Below are positions 63,758-64,000 of a stretch of DNA of 64,000 bases, in pieces. Within the stretch, counting starts at the first letter, position 1. Each line of letters opens with the position of its first letter. Under the pieces are notes generated by a model, which worked only from the letters and a program-made list of their open reading frames with translations, was not told the origin of the DNA and searched no databases. Both the position numbers and the translations under genes were made by a program. The DNA is from Actinomycetes bacterium (lineage in GTDB: Bacteria; Actinomycetota; Acidimicrobiia; Acidimicrobiales; Microtrichaceae). The stretch lies in assembly GCA_024222295.1 (NCBI GenBank), contig JAAEPF010000023.1, positions 1-64,000 of the forward strand, in the 5' to 3' direction.

Positions 63758-64000
63758 ATGAGCTTTCATCACGTGGCGCTCGCCACCAACGACCTGGCAT
63801 CCACCCACGAGTTCTACACATCCGCGATGGGTTTCACGCTCGCGAAGATCGTGGTGAATCCGACCCCGGAGGGTGGCTGGGCCAAGCACGCGTTCTACGA
63901 CACCGACGATGGCTTCGGCGCCGAAGGCGGCCTCATCGCGTTCTGGGAACTGCATGGCGACTACCCGGAGGTACACGGGGCCATGTCGGCTGCGGTGGGG
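63758..64000 (+). CDS. VOC (glyoxalase/dioxygenase fold) protein, cut by the window edge
   Basis: The first 81 residues of a vicinal oxygen chelate protein from ATG 63758. FHHVALATNDLASTHEFYTSAMGF is the standard first beta-alpha module with a metal-binding His, and AKHAFYDTDDGF and IAFWELHG continue the fold with a candidate glutamate. The frame is open to the last base, so the gene runs past 64000. The substrate is unknown. A ribosome site GAGAGGGG is 8-15 bases upstream. Confidence 0.75.
   Translation, partial: MSFHHVALATNDLASTHEFYTSAMGFTLAKIVVNPTPEGGWAKHAFYDTDDGFGAEGGLIAFWELHGDYPEVHGAMSAAVG

Overview
The window is GC-rich, densely coding chromosomal DNA, read mostly as short operons with 4-base ATGA/GTGA start-stop overlaps and many GTG starts. 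The gene content points to Actinomycetota and most plausibly the class Acidimicrobiia or a close relative: a WhiB protein, a Get3/ArsA-like ATPase pair of the mycobacterial Rv3679-Rv3680 type, an F420-type nitroreductase, a GlnR-like regulator beside two glutamine synthetases (types II and I), a compact actinobacterial Tad locus, and a topA-tmk-holB cluster with a Lys-rich histone H1-like protein. No taxon can be proved from the sequence alone.

Layout. 0.3-2 kb (minus): a CrtQ-like glycosyltransferase and a CrtO-like acyltransferase, the last two steps of a staphyloxanthin-like pathway. 2-11.9 kb: scattered metabolic and surface genes (pirin, FAD oxidoreductase, acyltransferase, DapB-fold oxidoreductase, nitrobindin, lipoproteins, 1-Cys peroxiredoxin, SdpI). 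11.87-13.36 kb: a tRNA-Thr whose 3' half is duplicated 1.4 kb away, enclosing one unknown protein with five CxxC knuckles; this is the best candidate for something undescribed. 13.5-21.1 kb: F420-type nitroreductase, then holB, tmk, an MFS carrier, the H1-like protein and topA. 21.3-22.4 kb: a membrane GGDEF gene broken by two in-frame TAA codons. 22.4-29.8 kb: an acyl-CoA dehydrogenase and a complete seven-gene Mrp (Mnh) cation/proton antiporter operon. 29.8-32.5 kb: a degenerate STAS protein and an MrfA/YprA-type helicase.

32.5-36.2 kb: a Tad pilus locus (tadZ, A, B, C, a DUF4244-type pilin, tadE) in which tadC appears frameshifted. 36.4-38.8 kb: a sigma-70 factor, an unknown helical protein and a MarR regulator. 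38.9-44 kb: nitrogen metabolism (NAD synthetase, GSII, GSI, GlnR-like regulator). 44-48.6 kb: CPA1 antiporter, a 54-residue membrane protein, RidA, a shortened xanthine-dehydrogenase-like fusion and a Tat lipoprotein. 48.6-51 kb: iron-sulfur functions (ErpA-like carrier, SufR-like regulator, Mrp ATPase). 51-57 kb: NUDIX, FxsA, WhiB, NfeD, two ArsA-like ATPases and a receiver protein. 57-64 kb: tRNA-Pro, a CAP lipoprotein, MazG-like protein, asd and lysC, a cyclophilin lipoprotein, an S51-type peptidase, 3-hydroxyacyl-CoA dehydrogenase, Aat and a VOC protein cut by the window edge.

Most genes are housekeeping or conserved accessory genes. No rRNA, CRISPR array, transposase, integrase or complete prophage was seen.
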